From Arenibacter sp. 6A1 (GTDB taxonomy: Bacteria; Bacteroidota; Bacteroidia; Flavobacteriales; Flavobacteriaceae): a DNA stretch of 64,000 nucleotides. Each line of letters starts with the position of its first letter. Positions within the stretch are counted from its first letter, which is position 1. Positions 13,021 through 21,862 of the stretch are shown here, in pieces. The stretch spans positions 1 through 64,000 of the forward strand of contig NZ_JAAXCQ010000011.1 of NCBI RefSeq assembly GCF_012272855.1, read 5' to 3'. The notes beneath the pieces were generated by a model. It had not been told where the DNA came from. It saw only the letters and a program-made list of their open reading frames with translations, and ran no database searches. The translations under genes and the position numbers were made by a program.

Positions 13021-13025
13021 ATACT

Positions 13026-14066
13026 ATGTCTAAAGAGTTTAACAACAATCCGCATAGAAGACTTAATATACTGACCGGAGAATGGATTCTAGTGTCTCCG
13101 CATAGAAACAAGAGGCCATGGCAAGGGAAAACAGAAAAACAAGCTGAAACAGATCGCCCTCAATACGATCCGGCCTGTTATTTATGTCCTACCAATAAAA
13201 GAATGGGTGGTGAAAATAATCCTGATTATAAAAAACCGTATTCTTTTGTCAATGATTTTTCGGCCTTGTTGAACGATGTCAAGGAGGAAACATATGAAAA
13301 TGGACTCCTGTATGCCGAGTCTGAATCTGGCCTTTGCAAAGTTGTTTGTTTTTCACCTGACCATTCGGTAACCTTGCCTCTCATGTCTATTTCGGCCATA
13401 TCAGATGTTATTTCTCTCTGGCAAAAGGAATATAAAGAACTGGGAAATATGGAAGGTATTAACCACGTTCAGATTTTTGAAAACAAAGGGGACGTTATGG
13501 GGTGTAGTAATCCTCATCCCCACGGGCAGATATGGGCTCAAAACAATATACCTTTGGAAGTAGCGAAAAAAATAGATAGACTGAAGGATTATTGGGAGAA
13601 AAACCAAAAAAGTATTTTGGAAGATTATGTGCAACAAGAGTTAAAATTGGATGAACGTATTATTCTAGAAAACGAACATTTTGTGGCTCTAGTGCCTTAT
13701 TGGGCTGTATGGCCCTATGAAACTATGATACTTCCCAAAAGAAAAATAGCCCATATAGGCTTGCTTACGGAGAAGGAAAAAGTTTCCTATGCAGAAATTT
13801 TAAAGGGCATGACGATTAAATACGATAATATATTTAAGACTTCTTTCCCCTATTCTGCAGGGATACACCAAGCACCAACAGATGGAGAAGAACATCCCGA
13901 ATGGCATTTTCATATGTCCTTTTATCCGCCATTATTACGTTCGGCTACCGTCAAGAAATTTATGGTAGGCTATGAAATGTTTGCAAACCCACAACGTGAT
14001 ATCACTGCGGAACAGGCGGCCGAAACTTTGGCATCCTTACCGAGTATTCACTACAGTAAAGTATAG
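13026..14066 (+). CDS. galT: UDP-glucose--hexose-1-phosphate uridylyltransferase
   Basis: 346 aa. Exchanges galactose-1-phosphate with UDP-glucose to give UDP-galactose and glucose-1-phosphate. The catalytic motif SNPHPHGQIW places the HPH histidines at residues 164 and 166, the same numbers as in E. coli GalT where H166 is the nucleophile. Zinc ligands are expected in CYLCPTNKR (about 56-62). It follows galK by five bases. No galE or galM is in the window, so epimerases must be encoded elsewhere. The ORF ends in a run of noncoding DNA with only a weak hairpin. Confidence 0.97.
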   Translation: MSKEFNNNPHRRLNILTGEWILVSPHRNKRPWQGKTEKQAETDRPQYDPACYLCPTNKRMGGENNPDYKKPYSFVNDFSALLNDVKEETYENGLLYAESESGLCKVVCFSPDHSVTLPLMSISAISDVISLWQKEYKELGNMEGINHVQIFENKGDVMGCSNPHPHGQIWAQNNIPLEVAKKIDRLKDYWEKNQKSILEDYVQQELKLDERIILENEHFVALVPYWAVWPYETMILPKRKIAHIGLLTEKEKVSYAEILKGMTIKYDNIFKTSFPYSAGIHQAPTDGEEHPEWHFHMSFYPPLLRSATVKKFMVGYEMFANPQRDITAEQAAETLASLPSIHYSKV

Positions 14067-14257
14067 TAACAATAAGGTTTCCGATGTATAACCCATACAA
14101 GGGCCATGCATCGGGAAAATCTTATGATTTCTTAGGAGGGATTGGTATGTTAAAAGTAACTTTTGTTCTTCAAAGTGCCAAACTAGTAAGATAGGAGTAT
14201 TGTAGTCCAGGCTAAAACAAAAAATCAGCTGTGTTAGTGGCTTCTTTGTTCTTGGAT

Positions 14258-14662
14258 TTACTCATCTAATAAGATTTTTAACTTTGTCAAAATAATAACT
14301 TCCGCTTTATTTTTATTGGCAAAGGCAGCCGCGATTTTATTGGAGGTATCCCAGATTAGTTTTTTTATAGGAATGGTGAATTTTGATTTATGCTCCCTAT
14401 AAAAATCGCTGAACTCTTTAAAATATATGGAACCCTCATGTTCTTCATTCTGTAACCAATCAAAAACAATTTCGATTTGGTATGCTGTGTCAGTACCAAA
14501 TTGATCCTTAAAATCCTCCAGGGAAACCCAATTTTCACGTACCGCAGCATGTAGTTTTTCAACCTCACTAGGCCTAACTTTATTGTCGGCCATAGCAATT
14601 GCATAGAATAATTTTCCTAGATTTTGGTAGAACTCATCGCTTATTTTATTGGATTGTTCCAT
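14258..14662 (-). CDS. TerB-like small protein
   Basis: 134 aa, acidic and helical. The segment FYAIAMADNKVRPSEVEKL (about 18-36) resembles the metal-binding EF-hand-like turn of the TerB (tellurite resistance / TerB-like) family. No signal or membrane segment. It is the leftmost gene of the stress island, transcribed away from it, and faces galT convergently. Role unknown; TerB relatives are often linked to membrane stress. I rate the family call as moderate because only one motif supports it. Confidence 0.55.
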   Translation of the reverse strand: MEQSNKISDEFYQNLGKLFYAIAMADNKVRPSEVEKLHAAVRENWVSLEDFKDQFGTDTAYQIEIVFDWLQNEEHEGSIYFKEFSDFYREHKSKFTIPIKKLIWDTSNKIAAAFANKNKAEVIILTKLKILLDE

Positions 14663-14765
14663 GTCTTATTGTTTAAGATTAGTAATAAATTCAAACCATT
14701 CACCCCAAAAGAACCAAAAGCAAGGAATACTTATTGTGCTTTAGTTAACAGCTAACTTCTATACT

Positions 14766-15002
14766 TTAAAAGGACATCTCAGATTCGTTATAGTCCGTTA
14801 ATGAATGAAGGGCATTTTTAATTCTCATCAATTCTTTTTTAACCTTTTCTAGGGTAAAAGGATGGTTATAACGTATGGATATAGTTTTGTTTTCCACACT
14901 GATATCTAGAATTCGTAAATCTAAAATTCTACTTAGATTTCTAATTATAATGCGTTTGCACTGCTCGGAATTAAGATCCGGTACTTGGATTAATGTTTTC
15001 AT
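14766..15002 (-). CDS. HMA-like small protein without the CxxC site
   Basis: 78 aa. The pattern of two beta-alpha-beta units (MKTLIQVPDLNSEQC..., VENKTISIRYN, TLEKVKKEL) looks like a heavy-metal-associated domain. The metal loop should read MxCxxC but here has a single Cys (LNSEQC), so metal transfer is doubtful. A TGAT-N4-ATCA box lies 64 nt before its start and a TTatTTTG element lies at the spacing shared by the other boxes, so it is probably part of the local stress regulon. It is divergent from the ROK kinase, which shares the same box. Confidence 0.6.
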   Translation of the reverse strand: MKTLIQVPDLNSEQCKRIIIRNLSRILDLRILDISVENKTISIRYNHPFTLEKVKKELMRIKNALHSLTDYNESEMSF

Positions 15003-15059
15003 TACAGTAAGATTTTGGGTTTAATGCTCAAAAATAACCACTCAATTGTAGATAGTAAA

Positions 15060-15071
15060 TGATATATATCA
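15060..15071. promoter_or_regulatory. CRP/FNR-type operator box, copy 1 (TGAT-ATAT-ATCA)
   Basis: Exact TGAT-N4-ATCA between two divergent genes. Counting 29.5 nt from its centre gives TTgcTTTG at 15095-15102 toward the ROK gene and TTatTTTG (minus strand, 15036-15029) toward the HMA-like gene. Both are one base from TAnnTTTG. The box therefore could drive both genes. Confidence 0.65.
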
Positions 15072-15153
15072 TAACAAAGGGGACATAATTTGCGTTGCTT
15101 TGTATTAACGCACTCATTTATCAACAAATGATAGTTGTTTTATTCCAAAAGCG

Positions 15154-16116
15154 ATGAAAAAAATAGTATTGGCCATAGATATTGGAGGTACTAATACCAA
15201 AATAGGGTTGGTTACCAAGGAAGGTAAGATTCTAGGGGCAAAGGTATTCGAGACTCGAGCAAAATTGCCCTATAAAAACTTCATGCAAAAGCTCGAAGAA
15301 AAAGTAAATATGTTGCTTAATGAACACAATGCTTTTTTTAGGATAGAGGCGATTGGCGTAGGAGCACCCAATGTTAATATTCTTACCGGAAATATGGAAA
15401 ATCCACCTAATTTAAATTGGGGAGCTTCGGTTCCTTTAGCTAAATCTATAGAGGAAACATGGAAATTCCCCACTATAGTGGCTAATGATGCCAATGCCGC
15501 AGCGATAGGCGAAATGACCTTTGGAATGGCCCAAGGAATGAAAAACTTCGTGATGTTGACCCTTGGGACCGGATTGGGGAGCGGTATAGTGATTAATGGA
15601 CAATTATTGACCGGTGAACACGGCTTGGCTGGGGAATTGGGACATACCAAAGTAGATCCCTATGGCCGACAATGTAATTGTGGCCTAAGAGGGTGTTTGG
15701 AAAATTATGTTTCCGTAACAGGGATAAAGCGGACCGTTTTTGAACTTATTTCTGAAATGACGGAAGACTCCCCTCTAAAAAAATTAAGCTTTGATGACCT
15801 AAAAGGAGAAATGATCGCCGAGGCAGCCTTAAATGGAGATCCTATTGCCATAAAAGCTTTTGAACTGACTGGTGAAATTTTGGGAAGTAAATTGGCCGAT
15901 TCCGTCGCACATTTAGATCCAGAGGCCATTATCTTGGCAGGGGGATTGGGAAACGCCGGAGATATCTTGTTAAATCCGACGGTAGCAAGTATGGAAAAAA
16001 ACCTGTTTACGGCTTACAAAGGAAAGATAAAAGTCCTTATTTCTATGGGGCCAAGTGCTAATTCCATTTTGGGCCCCGCAGCATTAGCCATTAATAACCT
16101 CACCTATTCTTCATAG
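15154..16116 (+). CDS. ROK family sugar kinase (probable glucokinase)
   Basis: 320 aa. The ATP-binding phosphate loop DIGGTNTKIG is at about 9-18, the catalytic-region motif ANDANAAAIGE at about 110-120, the glycine-rich LTLGTGLGSG at about 131-140, and the ROK zinc motif CNCGLRGCLE at about 172-181. This set is typical of glucokinase-type ROK proteins, which phosphorylate glucose or a related sugar with ATP; the absence of a DNA-binding N-terminus argues against a ROK repressor. Its last 13 bases overlap convergently with cbpM. Its promoter holds operator copy 1, so it is probably induced with the stress proteins, which is unusual for a glycolytic kinase. The sugar is not certain. Confidence 0.88.
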   Translation: MKKIVLAIDIGGTNTKIGLVTKEGKILGAKVFETRAKLPYKNFMQKLEEKVNMLLNEHNAFFRIEAIGVGAPNVNILTGNMENPPNLNWGASVPLAKSIEETWKFPTIVANDANAAAIGEMTFGMAQGMKNFVMLTLGTGLGSGIVINGQLLTGEHGLAGELGHTKVDPYGRQCNCGLRGCLENYVSVTGIKRTVFELISEMTEDSPLKKLSFDDLKGEMIAEAALNGDPIAIKAFELTGEILGSKLADSVAHLDPEAIILAGGLGNAGDILLNPTVASMEKNLFTAYKGKIKVLISMGPSANSILGPAALAINNLTYSS

Positions 16117-16397
16117 AGATGTAATTTGTTTTTTAGGAAAATGATCTCATCTTGCATTTTTTCGATTCGATCTAACAAATGATTGATTACTGCTATTCCC
16201 TCTAAATTGATCTCTAAATCTGAGTATAACCTAAGAATTTTTTCGGCCCTTGGCAATTGTTGAAGAGGTATGTACCTTGTTTTTTCCATAGAAATCAACT
16301 CTATTAGCCCATAATCATGTAGTTCCAATATAAATTTGGAGGATATATTATGGCTTATACAGAAGTCGGTAATTGCTATATAATGTTCGTTTCCCAT
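16104..16397 (-). CDS. cbpM: Chaperone modulator CbpM
   Basis: 97 aa. The MerR-like fold starts with IAITDFCISHNISSKFI, followed by DYGLIE and a C-terminal coiled coil (about 70-97). CbpM binds the J domain of CbpA and blocks its use of DnaK. It lies two bases downstream of cbpA, the usual pairing, so the partner assignment is strong. The last codons overlap the end of the ROK gene on the opposite strand. Confidence 0.85.
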   Translation of the reverse strand: MGNEHYIAITDFCISHNISSKFILELHDYGLIELISMEKTRYIPLQQLPRAEKILRLYSDLEINLEGIAVINHLLDRIEKMQDEIIFLKNKLHLYEE

Positions 16398-16399
16398 GA

Positions 16400-17299
16400 T
16401 TAGGCGTGTTTTTTAAGGGTTGCCAACTCGCTAAACAGTTCTTTCTCCTTTGGGCTTAGCTTTGTTGGGACCACAATATTATAGGTAATATATAAATCGC
16501 CGAACTGCCCTTCTTTTTTGTACACAGGAAATCCTTTTCCCTTAAGTTTTACTTTAGTTCCGTTCTGAGTCTCTGGTTTTACTTTTAGTTTTACTTGGCC
16601 TTCAAAGGAGTCTACTGTGATATCTCCACCCAATACGGCCTTGTAAAGATCTAAATTTACCGTGGTATACAAATTGTTGCCGTCTCTTTTAAACGGCGTA
16701 TCGTTTATGATAGTGAAACTAATGTAAAGATCCCCATTGGGTCCGCCTTGTTGTCCTGGTCCCCCATGGCCACTTATCTTAATAGTCTGCCCATTTTCTA
16801 TTCCTGCCGGTATGTTGAGTCTGATTTTTTTATTGTTGATGGTCAATGTTCGCTTATGGGACGTATAGACATCCCTAATATGCAATTGTAAGGAGGCATT
16901 TAGGTCTTGCCCTCTAAATTTTACTCTTCCTCTGCCACCAAAATTTTGGGAACCCCCAAACATAGATTCGAAAAAATCCGAAAAATCCTGTCCACTATAA
17001 CCTTGTGATGACCCAGAGCTTTGCGGACCATAACTGTATTGTCTAGATTTTTTTGCCTTTTCAAACTCTTCGGCATGTTGCCAGTCCTTACCGTATTGGT
17101 CGTATTTTTTACGGTTTTCAGGATTGCTCAACACCATATGCGCTTCATTAATTTCTTTAAACTTTTTCTCGGCTTCCTTATTGTTGGGGTTTATATCTGG
17201 ATGATATTTTCTGGCCAACTTTCTATAAGCTTTTTTAATATCGCTTTGGCTGGCACCTTTATCTAAATCAAGAACCTTGTAATAATCTATAAATTCCAC
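16400..17299 (-). CDS. cbpA: J-domain co-chaperone CbpA
   Basis: 299 aa. The J domain (residues about 4-72) has the HPD motif at 33-35. It is followed by a Gly/Ser/Phe-rich linker (about 85-120) and two DnaJ C-terminal substrate-binding beta domains, with no zinc finger, which separates CbpA from DnaJ. It stimulates DnaK at stress or in stationary phase. cbpM follows at once. No operator box was found in the 118 nt upstream. Confidence 0.92.
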   Translation of the reverse strand: MEFIDYYKVLDLDKGASQSDIKKAYRKLARKYHPDINPNNKEAEKKFKEINEAHMVLSNPENRKKYDQYGKDWQHAEEFEKAKKSRQYSYGPQSSGSSQGYSGQDFSDFFESMFGGSQNFGGRGRVKFRGQDLNASLQLHIRDVYTSHKRTLTINNKKIRLNIPAGIENGQTIKISGHGGPGQQGGPNGDLYISFTIINDTPFKRDGNNLYTTVNLDLYKAVLGGDITVDSFEGQVKLKVKPETQNGTKVKLKGKGFPVYKKEGQFGDLYITYNIVVPTKLSPKEKELFSELATLKKHA

Positions 17300-17417
17300 C
17301 TTGTTGATATTTATAATTCAATAATAGATTGAGTGTATTGTTAAGCTACTATTTTTTCTGCTGTTTTTACAATATTGAAATTCTGTAATGGGTAAATAGG
17401 CTTCAGAGGATATGATC

Positions 17418-17840
17418 TCATTTTGTTTTGAAATTCAAAAGGGTAGGGGCGGTAATTTTGAAGATGTCTTTTTTTGCTAGTTTGAAAGACTCCGTAATAT
17501 CGTGCATCGTTTTTTTAAATTTTAATTGTTTTTTGATTAATTCCAATGCCGTTTCTTTTGGTGCAAAATAGGGAATACAAGCAAGCTCAAATTTTCGATA
17601 CTCAATTTTTTGGATGAGCTTGTCACATTTAATTCTTAGGGACTCAAAGCGGATTAAAACTTGCCTTACATCGTCCAAATTTTTATTTTCTGGACTATTG
17701 GAAAAATACCGGTCCAATAAAAGCTGTAAAACAATAAGTTCTTCCTTGTATTGGGATAAATCGGACATCCAATCTTCTAAAGAGTTGTAAATTAAGGATA
17801 TATTTAATGGTTGTTTGTTGGTTGATTGAAATGAATCCAT
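17418..17840 (-). CDS. Small helical protein of unknown function, family member A
   Basis: 140 aa, no signal or membrane segment, all helix with coiled-coil character. I do not recognise a named family. It resembles the protein at 30667 in the order of its motifs: W-x-S/D-x-L near the start, an LLxxY segment, a short proline/asparagine loop with NL, then a Q/R/L helix and a block ending in Y/H-x-x-x-L. Its promoter has operator copy 2 (58 nt before the start) and a TAaaTTTa element at the shared spacing, so it belongs with the universal stress genes. It is divergent from the PAS kinase. Confidence 0.7.
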   Translation of the reverse strand: MDSFQSTNKQPLNISLIYNSLEDWMSDLSQYKEELIVLQLLLDRYFSNSPENKNLDDVRQVLIRFESLRIKCDKLIQKIEYRKFELACIPYFAPKETALELIKKQLKFKKTMHDITESFKLAKKDIFKITAPTLLNFKTK

Positions 17841-17891
17841 AATGATGTTGTTTATTTTTATAAATTTAAGGAGCCCTTTTTGGTCGTGACA

Positions 17892-17903
17892 TGATTTAAA
17901 TCA
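17892..17903. promoter_or_regulatory. CRP/FNR-type operator box, copy 2 (TGAT-TTAA-ATCA)
   Basis: Lies 58 nt from the start of the minus-strand gene at 17840. The element TAaaTTTa (minus strand, 17868-17861) is 29.5 nt from the box centre. On the side of the kinase at 18020 no element fits that spacing. Confidence 0.65.
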
Positions 17904-18019
17904 TTTCGACCTATTGAAAAACAGCTTTTTAACGGTGGAAATAGAAATTTTATCAGCTCCTATTTTAAAGAATACGAAAAAGAATCCTTAAGGGCATTAA
18001 TATTAAAGCAGCTCGGATA

Positions 18020-19258
18020 ATGAAGACTTTTGAAGGGAACAAGTCGTTTTTTCTACTGCTTACCCAAGCGGTATCTCAAGGAATTGTAATAATAAATCAA
18101 GAAAGTATTATTATAGCTGCTAGTGAACGTACCTATGCCATGTTTGGATATTCGGAAGATGAGGTAATAGGAATGCCTATAGAAGGGTTAATGGTTGACC
18201 AGGATAGACAATCTTGTAGTGTTGCGGTAGATACCGTGTTTAATAACATAGAAAACATCAACATAATTTCTAGTACCCCATTAATAGGACAGCGGAAAAA
18301 TAAAGTGGAACTGCCTTTGGAAATAGTTTTGTTTAGGTTTCAAGATCATGGCCGAAGATACGCTTTAGCACTGTTTAAGGACATGACTGCTCTAAAAAAC
18401 AAGGATGTTGAAATACATGAACTGCAGAGTCAATTAGAATTAAAAATAAAGGAACGAACAAGGGAACTTCGCGATACGGTGGCTATTCTTAAAAAAGAAA
18501 TAAAGCGAAGGGAGAAGGCCGAAGCCCAATTGGCCTTGACACTTCAAAAGGAAAGGGAATTAAATGAATTAAAGACAAAATTTCTTTCCCTGGTATCCCA
18601 TGAGTTTAAAACCCCCTTAGGAGGTATTCTTACCTCTGCCACTTTGGTAGGGAAGTATAAAACAACTTTAGACCAAGAGGTAAGGGATAAGCATCTAATT
18701 AAAATTATTGGTGCGGTACAGCATCTTAATTCCATTTTAGACGATTTCCTCTCTGTAGAACGATTGGAAAAAGGGAAAGAGGTTTACCATAAAACAAATT
18801 TTTCCCTAAGTAAAATTGTCAACGATGTCATTTATAACGCTAATATGCTTTTAAAGAGTGGGCAACGCATTAATTATCCAGCAAATATAGATGAAGTTGT
18901 CATTCGGCAGGATGAGAAAATTGTATCTTTAGCATTAACCAACTTGTTGCACAATGCTATTAAATATTCTCCAGAAGATATGGAAATTGATGTACAAGTG
19001 GTATTGTGTAAAGAAAAAGTCATTTTTCATATCATAGATAAGGGGATAGGAATTCCCTTTAAAGATCAAAAACATATTTTCGAAAGATATTTTAGAGCAG
19101 AGAATGTTTTGTTAACCCAAGGTACCGGTATTGGTCTAAATATCGTAAAATCGCATATAGAAAACTTAGGCGGAAAAATATATTTTAGTAGTGAACATGA
19201 AAAAGGCAGTACCTTTTCATTAGAGTTTCCTCTCATAGAGCAAACATCCCAAAAATAG
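18020..19258 (+). CDS. PAS-domain sensor histidine kinase, cytoplasmic
   Basis: 412 aa and no membrane helix. A PAS domain spans about 10-125, followed by a coiled coil (about 130-180), a dimerisation domain with the phospho-acceptor H194 in VSHEFKTPLGG, and an ATPase domain with N (LHNAIKYS), G1 (DKGIGIP), F and G2 (GTGIGLNI) boxes. No cysteine-rich or haem motif is obvious, so the PAS signal is open; oxygen or redox would suit the neighbours. It is followed 49 nt later by the receiver-CRP regulator, its likely partner. Confidence 0.92.
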   Translation: MKTFEGNKSFFLLLTQAVSQGIVIINQESIIIAASERTYAMFGYSEDEVIGMPIEGLMVDQDRQSCSVAVDTVFNNIENINIISSTPLIGQRKNKVELPLEIVLFRFQDHGRRYALALFKDMTALKNKDVEIHELQSQLELKIKERTRELRDTVAILKKEIKRREKAEAQLALTLQKERELNELKTKFLSLVSHEFKTPLGGILTSATLVGKYKTTLDQEVRDKHLIKIIGAVQHLNSILDDFLSVERLEKGKEVYHKTNFSLSKIVNDVIYNANMLLKSGQRINYPANIDEVVIRQDEKIVSLALTNLLHNAIKYSPEDMEIDVQVVLCKEKVIFHIIDKGIGIPFKDQKHIFERYFRAENVLLTQGTGIGLNIVKSHIENLGGKIYFSSEHEKGSTFSLEFPLIEQTSQK

Positions 19259-19307
19259 ACATGAAAGTGATAAAAAGTGCTTTTTAAATCTTTCAAAAAA
19301 TGAGTAT

Positions 19308-20354
19308 ATGAGCAAAATTTTAATCATTGAAGATGACCCGTTATTACGCGAAAATACTGCGGAATTATTAGGTTTGTCTGGTTATGAGGTGTTTACGGCT
19401 GCCAATGGACAAAAGGGGGTTAAGGCTGCAAAAGAACTGTTGCCAGATTTGATAATTTGTGATATTATGATGCCGGTGTTGGATGGCTATGGGGTTTTAA
19501 AGGTGCTTTCTATGGAAGAAACCACCAAATTTATCCCTTTTGTTTTTATGTCGGCAAAAACAGAAAATAAGGATATCCGAAAAGGGATGGCCCTGGGGGC
19601 CGATGATTATTTGACCAAACCCTTTGAAGAAACAGATCTTCTTGGGGCTATCGAGAGCAGGTTGGCAAAAATAGCCATCCTAAAAGAAAGAAATTCCTTG
19701 GCGTTGACAGTAGGGGACGTTTTTCAAATTGCGACTATCGATGATTTAAAATGTCATATTAAAAACAAAGGAAAATCGTATGATTTTAAAATAGGAGAAT
19801 ACGTATATAAGGAAGGGGATCATGTAAATATGGTGTTTATTATAATAAGGGGGGTCGTTAAAACACATAGATTAGATGAACAAGGAAAGGAATTGATTAC
19901 GGGAGTATATAAGGAGAGCGATTTTTTTGGGTTTGGTTCCTTTGGCAATACGCCCTTTTACGCAGAATCAGCAACCCCCTTAGAACATACAACCTTGGTA
20001 GGGTTAAGGAATGAGGAATTTCGGAATATATTACAACAAAACAGTCTGCTTTCTTATGAGTTAATGAAACTATTAGCGGTAAACCTTTCAGAAACTAAAA
20101 CGCAACTCTTGGAAATGGCATACGGATCGGTTCGTAAAAAAACGGCCAGTACCATTTTAAAATTTGCCGAAAAACTAGAAACCGATGCGGAAGGGTGTAT
20201 TCATATCTTACGAACAGATCTGGCAAGTGTCGCTGGAATGGCCACGGAAACATTGATAAGAACCCTCTCGAGCTTTAAAAAAGAAGGCCTAATAGAAATA
20301 AAAGATAGAAACATTAAGGTAATCGATATTGAAAAGTTGAAAAAAATTCAATAA
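19308..20354 (+). CDS. Response regulator with receiver, cNMP-binding and CRP-type DNA-binding domains
   Basis: 348 aa in one chain: receiver (1-120, phospho-acceptor D52 in IICDIMMPVLDG, K near 103), cyclic-nucleotide-binding-like beta-roll (about 145-255), and a CRP/FNR-type winged helix (about 265-345). The recognition helix MATETLIRTLSSF keeps the E and R of FNR (ETISR) and CRP (ETVGR), which contact TGA half-sites. That suits the four TGAT-N4-ATCA boxes around it. It probably activates promoters when phosphorylated by the kinase upstream. Whether the roll still binds a nucleotide is not clear. Confidence 0.92.
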   Translation: MSKILIIEDDPLLRENTAELLGLSGYEVFTAANGQKGVKAAKELLPDLIICDIMMPVLDGYGVLKVLSMEETTKFIPFVFMSAKTENKDIRKGMALGADDYLTKPFEETDLLGAIESRLAKIAILKERNSLALTVGDVFQIATIDDLKCHIKNKGKSYDFKIGEYVYKEGDHVNMVFIIIRGVVKTHRLDEQGKELITGVYKESDFFGFGSFGNTPFYAESATPLEHTTLVGLRNEEFRNILQQNSLLSYELMKLLAVNLSETKTQLLEMAYGSVRKKTASTILKFAEKLETDAEGCIHILRTDLASVAGMATETLIRTLSSFKKEGLIEIKDRNIKVIDIEKLKKIQ

Positions 20355-20385
20355 AATCAGGTGTTTTGGCTTGCTTAAGGCAGTA

Positions 20386-20397
20386 TGATAATAATCA
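20386..20397. promoter_or_regulatory. CRP/FNR-type operator box, copy 3 (TGAT-AATA-ATCA)
   Basis: 65 nt before the first universal stress gene. TAttTTTa at 20421-20428 begins 29.5 nt from the box centre, so a class II activator would touch the polymerase here. Confidence 0.7.
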
Positions 20398-20455
20398 TTT
20401 ACTAACCGCTGATTCTCAAGTATTTTTAAGGAAATAAGTTGTAATCCTAGAAGAC

Positions 20456-21295
20456 ATGAGGCAAATCTTAATTCCAACCGATTTTTCCAACAACTCTTGG
20501 AATGCCATTAATTATGGACTACAATTTTTCAAGAAATCTAAATGTACTTTCTATCTTTTGCACATCATTCCAATATTCTCTTTTTCAGAATCCTTAAATG
20601 AATCAGCGAATTCATCGGCCGATCTACAGGAACAATTGTTGACTGAAAAACAGGCAGACCTACAAGAAGTGATCGATAAGATTGAAAAGAATTCCCTGAA
20701 TCCAAAGCACCGTTTTATAGGTGTTGCAGTGTATGACTTTTTTATAGATGCTATTCGGAAACAAGTATCGGATAACCATATAGATATGATCGTTATGGGA
20801 ACCAAAGGGGCTTCCGGTCTAAAAAAAGTAGCTATAGGAAGTAATACCGGAGATGTTATCACTAAAGTAAAATGTCCCTTATTGGCGATTCCTGAAAACT
20901 CTCAGTATCTAAGACCAAAGGAAATAGCATTCCCCACAGATTTTCATATGGGGTTCGATTTAAAAGTGTTGGATACACTTTTAGATATAGCCAATAGAAA
21001 TAAGGCTATAATCAGAGTACTGTACATTTCTAAAAAAGAAGAAAGCTTAAGTTTGGAACAAACCAAGAACAAAGATTTTCTGAACGATTACTTTTCAGAT
21101 CTGCAACATAGTTTTCATTTTGTCACAGGAAATAAAATGGAAGCCGCTATACAGAGTTTTACAGAGCGCAATGACATTGATATGATTGCCATGGTTGCAA
21201 AAAATTTAAATTATTTTCAACGTATTTTATTCAAACCAGCCGTAGAAGAAATAAGCTACCATACTAAAATCCCGTTTTTGGTTTTACACGAGTAA
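20456..21295 (+). CDS. Universal stress protein, two UspA domains (copy 1)
   Basis: 279 aa made of two UspA folds. The first (about 1-145) starts with MRQILIPTDFSNNS and has the ATP-binding pattern G-2x-G-9x-G-S (GTKGASGLKKVAIGS). The second (about 155-279) lacks it, so nucleotide binding is expected only in the first half. Cytoplasmic. Operator copy 3 is just upstream. Copies 2, 3 and 4 downstream have the same layout, and a fifth lies at 28086. Confidence 0.93.
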   Translation: MRQILIPTDFSNNSWNAINYGLQFFKKSKCTFYLLHIIPIFSFSESLNESANSSADLQEQLLTEKQADLQEVIDKIEKNSLNPKHRFIGVAVYDFFIDAIRKQVSDNHIDMIVMGTKGASGLKKVAIGSNTGDVITKVKCPLLAIPENSQYLRPKEIAFPTDFHMGFDLKVLDTLLDIANRNKAIIRVLYISKKEESLSLEQTKNKDFLNDYFSDLQHSFHFVTGNKMEAAIQSFTERNDIDMIAMVAKNLNYFQRILFKPAVEEISYHTKIPFLVLHE

Positions 21296-21338
21296 TTAAC
21301 ACGCAATGTATTCCATTATTAAAATCTCCTTTTTGATG

Positions 21339-21638
21339 TTATCCTTTGGATTTTATCGTATTGATTAAGGCCGCTTTTTGTACAATTCCAGATTCTCGCC
21401 ACACCTGTTGCCCATTTTTAAATAAAATCATCGTAGGGACTCCGCGTACATTGTATTTACTGGCTAATTCCTGGTTTTTGTCTACATCTATTTTTATGAT
21501 TTTTACCTCATCGCCAAGCGCTTCTTTTACTTGTTTAAGGATAGGAGCCAAAGATTTGCATGGTCCGCACCACTCTGCGAAAAAATCAATTAAAACGGGA
21601 CTATCCGATTTTAAAAGTTCATTAAAGCTAGTTTTCAT
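21339..21638 (-). CDS. Thioredoxin
   Basis: 99 aa, the usual length. The active site EWCGPCK has cysteines 24 and 27, and the cis-proline turn VRGVPTM is present near residue 70. It reduces protein disulfides in the cytoplasm and is recycled by a thioredoxin reductase such as the one at 31511. It is convergent with USP copy 1 and divergent from USP copy 2. The operator box at 21794 is about 155 nt from its start and points to the USP gene instead. Confidence 0.95.
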   Translation of the reverse strand: MKTSFNELLKSDSPVLIDFFAEWCGPCKSLAPILKQVKEALGDEVKIIKIDVDKNQELASKYNVRGVPTMILFKNGQQVWRESGIVQKAALINTIKSKG

Positions 21639-21793
21639 GTTTTGTAAGATTTATAGAGATTACACCTACTTATTGTACGTTTCTAAAAGGAGTATTGCCT
21701 ATGTGGCCCTTTTAATTGATGGAAAATTCTTGAAATAGCCCTAAAACATATTTCTTTAATACCTATTAGTATTCAAATATACCCTTTTTAACC

Positions 21794-21836
21794 TGATTGA
21801 TATCATGTTTATTTACAATATGTAAGGTTAAATTTG
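21794..21836 (+). promoter_or_regulatory. Operator box copy 4 (TGAT-TGAT-ATCA, 21794-21805) with a perfect -7 element
   Basis: The box centre is 64 nt before the ATG at 21863. TAaaTTTG at 21829-21836 is a full consensus -7 element, again starting 29.5 nt from the box centre. This is the clearest of the four sites. Confidence 0.75.
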
Positions 21837-21862
21837 AACGTATAAGCTAGTAAAAATAACCC

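Noticed and set aside
14078-14114. Hairpin after galT as a terminator
   Set aside because: The stem is interrupted and no T tract follows.
15270-15650. 126-codon minus-strand frame inside the ROK gene
   Set aside because: Shadow of a well-supported gene; composition follows the reverse of ROK codons.
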